Positions 62,621 through 64,000 of a stretch of DNA of 64,000 bases are shown here, piece after piece. The stretch covers positions 1 to 64,000 of the forward strand of contig CALUOT010000006.1 in the NCBI GenBank assembly GCA_944322355.1. The letters run 5' to 3'. The position numbers were made by a program, and so were the translations under genes. Source of the stretch: an uncultured Bacteroides sp. Its GTDB lineage: Bacteria; Bacteroidota; Bacteroidia; Bacteroidales; Bacteroidaceae. Position 1 is the first letter of the stretch, and each line of letters starts with the position of its first letter. The notes under the pieces are model-generated. The model made no database searches. It had not been told where the DNA came from and saw nothing but the letters and a program-made list of their open reading frames with translations.

Positions 62621-62687
62621 ATTCCATTTAATGGGACGATGCATTCCATTTAAAGGGAGCGGTCGTTCCATTTAATCTGCTTTCACG
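62621..62687. repeat. 22-bp array K2 (three units, word TTCCATTTAA)
   Basis: TTCCATTTAA occurs at 62622, 62644 and 62666, exactly 22 bp apart, with GGGA behind it in the first two units giving the dyad TCC-ATTTAAT-GGGA type. The array continues K1 without a phase change. Confidence 0.92.
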
Positions 62688-62777
62688 CTTTCACAAGCTT
62701 GTAACTTTTTGATGACTAACGCAATCCGGTGAAACATGCACCTTTCACCCCCCTTTCACCGGGTGCTTTCACGCTTC
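62680..62777. repeat. Dispersed element X, second locus
   Basis: CTTTCAC at 62680 and 62688, TTGATGA at 62709, GGTGAAAC at 62728, CTTTCACC at 62742 and 62753, and a further CTTTCAC near 62766. All six motif positions equal those of the copy at 35108 (offsets 0, 8, 29, 48, 62, 73). Identity is 58 of 81 bases without gaps. Confidence 0.85.
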
Positions 62778-62920
62778 TAGAGTCTCATATAATCATTTGA
62801 GACTCTACTGTGGATGTATGTACAGCATTGTTAATCAGTGATTTATTCGTTTTTGGGTCTAGGCTAATGGATTGAGATAGATGTGCCTGTTTTTTCCGAG
62901 GTCTTTTGTCGTACAGTCTT
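62778..62920. other. Gene-free region upstream of the ECF sigma gene
   Basis: Holds the near-dyad GAGTCTCA...TGAGACTC (62780-62804, loop about 9 bases). No reading frame. Confidence 0.4.
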
Positions 62921-62928
62921 TATTTTTG
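62921..62928 (+). promoter_or_regulatory. Promoter box of the second ECF sigma gene
   Basis: TATTTTTG, 36 bp before the start codon. Confidence 0.55.
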
Positions 62929-62964
62929 CATCGTGAAAAGTGAAACGAAAACACATTTTGTATC

Positions 62965-63480
62965 ATGGAAAACATCAATGAAAGAACCACCCGACTGATT
63001 GCCTGGACTTATGAGGACTACCGTCCGCAAGTCCATCGGTACATCTATTCCCGCATCAATGATTGGCTGGAGGCGGAAGATATGACACAAGATGTCTATC
63101 TGCGTTTACTGGAATGTCGCTCCATGCTTCGTGAGGAAACCATCAAAGATTTTATCTTTACCATAGCCCGCAACTTGATAACCGATTACCTGCGCCGTTA
63201 CTACAAACGGCAGGAGGTGACCTCTTATATATATGATACGCGCGAGACCGTGACCAATGAGACAGAAAGCCGCATCCTGGCCGATGATTTGGCCGCTTGC
63301 GAACGGCAAAGGATGCGTCTGCTTCCTCCTCAGCGTGGAAAGATTTATCGCTTGAGCCGCTATGAAGACAAATCGGTGGCCGATATTTCGGCCGAGTTAC
63401 AACTCTCTGTCCATACGGTGGAAAACCATTTGCGCATCAGCCGCAAGGAAGTTCGCGCTTACATGCGGCAATGCATCTGA
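62965..63480 (+). CDS. ECF-type sigma factor (no FecR partner beside it)
   Basis: 171 residues. Region 2 (about 10-80) has WLEAEDMTQDVYLRLLECRS and FIFTIARNLITDYLRRYYKR; region 4 (about 110-168) has LLPPQRGKIYRLSRYEDKSV and ADISAELQLSVHTVENHLRI. It is only distantly similar to the sigma at 6094. A susC gene follows after 61 bp with no anti-sigma gene between, and that receptor begins without an STN domain. A FecR gene further downstream, outside the window, cannot be excluded. Confidence 0.9.
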   Translation: MENINERTTRLIAWTYEDYRPQVHRYIYSRINDWLEAEDMTQDVYLRLLECRSMLREETIKDFIFTIARNLITDYLRRYYKRQEVTSYIYDTRETVTNETESRILADDLAACERQRMRLLPPQRGKIYRLSRYEDKSVADISAELQLSVHTVENHLRISRKEVRAYMRQCI

Positions 63481-63541
63481 GAAATTCAATAATTAAAATA
63501 ATATGTGTTTACTAATTTTTTAATCTTAAAGTCATACATTT

Positions 63542-64000
63542 ATGAGGAATGATTTAGTAAGATTCTCATCAAGACGAGTTCTGTTTTCAGCAGTTGTGGC
63601 TTCTGCTTTGTGGGTAGGTTGTCCGCAACAGATGTTGGCTGATTCAGAAGAGGTACAAACCGTGATGCAGACCAGAACGGTGAAAGGACAAATTGTGGAC
63701 GCCATGGGCGAACCGGTAATCGGTGCCAGTGTCCAAGTGAAAGGAACAGGTACGGGAGTTATTTCCGACATTGACGGTAATTTCACCCTGAGCAATGTAG
63801 CATCAGATGCCGTATTGGTTATTTCGTATGTGGGTTATCAGACACAGGAGGTTTCGGTAAACGGAAGGACAGTGATTAATGTGACCATGAAGGAAGATGC
63901 GGAGATTTTGGATGAAGTAGTGGTTGTCGGTTATGGTACGCAGAAGAAAGCGACGTTGACTGGGTCTGTAGCCATGGTGGAAGGCGATGAAGTATTGAAA
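63542..64000 (+). CDS. SusC-type TonB-dependent receptor, N-terminal part (cut by the window end)
   Basis: 153 codons without stop up to the window end. An N-terminal signal segment (about 1-33: RVLFSAVVASALWVG and QQMLA) leads straight into a carboxypeptidase-regulatory-like domain (TVKGQIVDAMGEPVIGASVQ, then SYVGYQTQEV) and the signature LDEVVVVGYGTQKKATLTGS, so there is no STN domain. It would be the receptor of a third SusC/SusD locus, 61 bp behind an ECF sigma gene and probably controlled by it. Confidence 0.93.
   Translation, partial: MRNDLVRFSSRRVLFSAVVASALWVGCPQQMLADSEEVQTVMQTRTVKGQIVDAMGEPVIGASVQVKGTGTGVISDIDGNFTLSNVASDAVLVISYVGYQTQEVSVNGRTVINVTMKEDAEILDEVVVVGYGTQKKATLTGSVAMVEGDEVLK

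Overview
The window looks like a chromosome segment of a gut Bacteroidales (Bacteroides/Phocaeicola type). The evidence is three SusC receptors and two SusD proteins (one broken), ECF sigma and FecR pairs, a fused lpxC-fabZ gene, promoters of the TAnnTTTG type ahead of many genes, and few Shine-Dalgarno sites. I saw no rRNA, tRNA, CRISPR array, phage or conjugation genes.

Layout. 1-6.7 kb: the end of an insertion sequence joined to a broken susD, then an STN-type susC, fecR and an ECF sigma gene (a polysaccharide-utilisation or host-glycan locus, visibly AT-richer than the rest). 6.8-16.6 kb: housekeeping genes (dsbD, udk, mltF, lepA, mutY, HU, a 30-residue basic ribosomal-type protein, rng). 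16.7-21.6 kb: a second susC/susD pair without enzymes beside it. 22-34.4 kb: clpB, a secreted Ntn hydrolase, and a long minus-strand line grpE-dnaJ-HD-lpxD-lpxC/fabZ-lpxA-PRiA4-miaA joining protein folding, lipid A synthesis and tRNA modification; then a guanine deaminase. 35.4-45.4 kb: M23 and C69 peptidases, a phosphohexomutase, a radical SAM protein, a GH105 pectin enzyme and mltG. 45.4-54 kb: two 2-oxoacid:ferredoxin oxidoreductase systems (iorAB with paaK, and a vor/kor operon with its own ferredoxin and a 56-residue membrane protein) around a GH28 enzyme. 54-64 kb: a glycosyltransferase, an outer-membrane barrel, aminopeptidase C, a beta-helix glycosidase, a membrane-bound propeller/AraC regulator, and an ECF sigma directly ahead of a third susC cut by the window end.

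The most unusual signal is not a gene. Nearly every long intergenic gap holds short arrays with a period of 22 bp (once 23), usually three copies of a word private to that locus, each unit a partial palindrome. Words differ completely between most loci but period, copy number and dyad design are kept. At 62.56-62.69 kb two different words follow each other in the same 22-bp register. Two of these clusters (35.1 and 62.7 kb) end in the same 81-bp element, aligned without gaps. I do not recognise these as a named family.

A second regulatory signal is a 25-bp element (21 of 25 bases equal) at the same distance ahead of clpB and grpE. It resembles a sigma-54 -24/-12 promoter and may be a heat-shock promoter.
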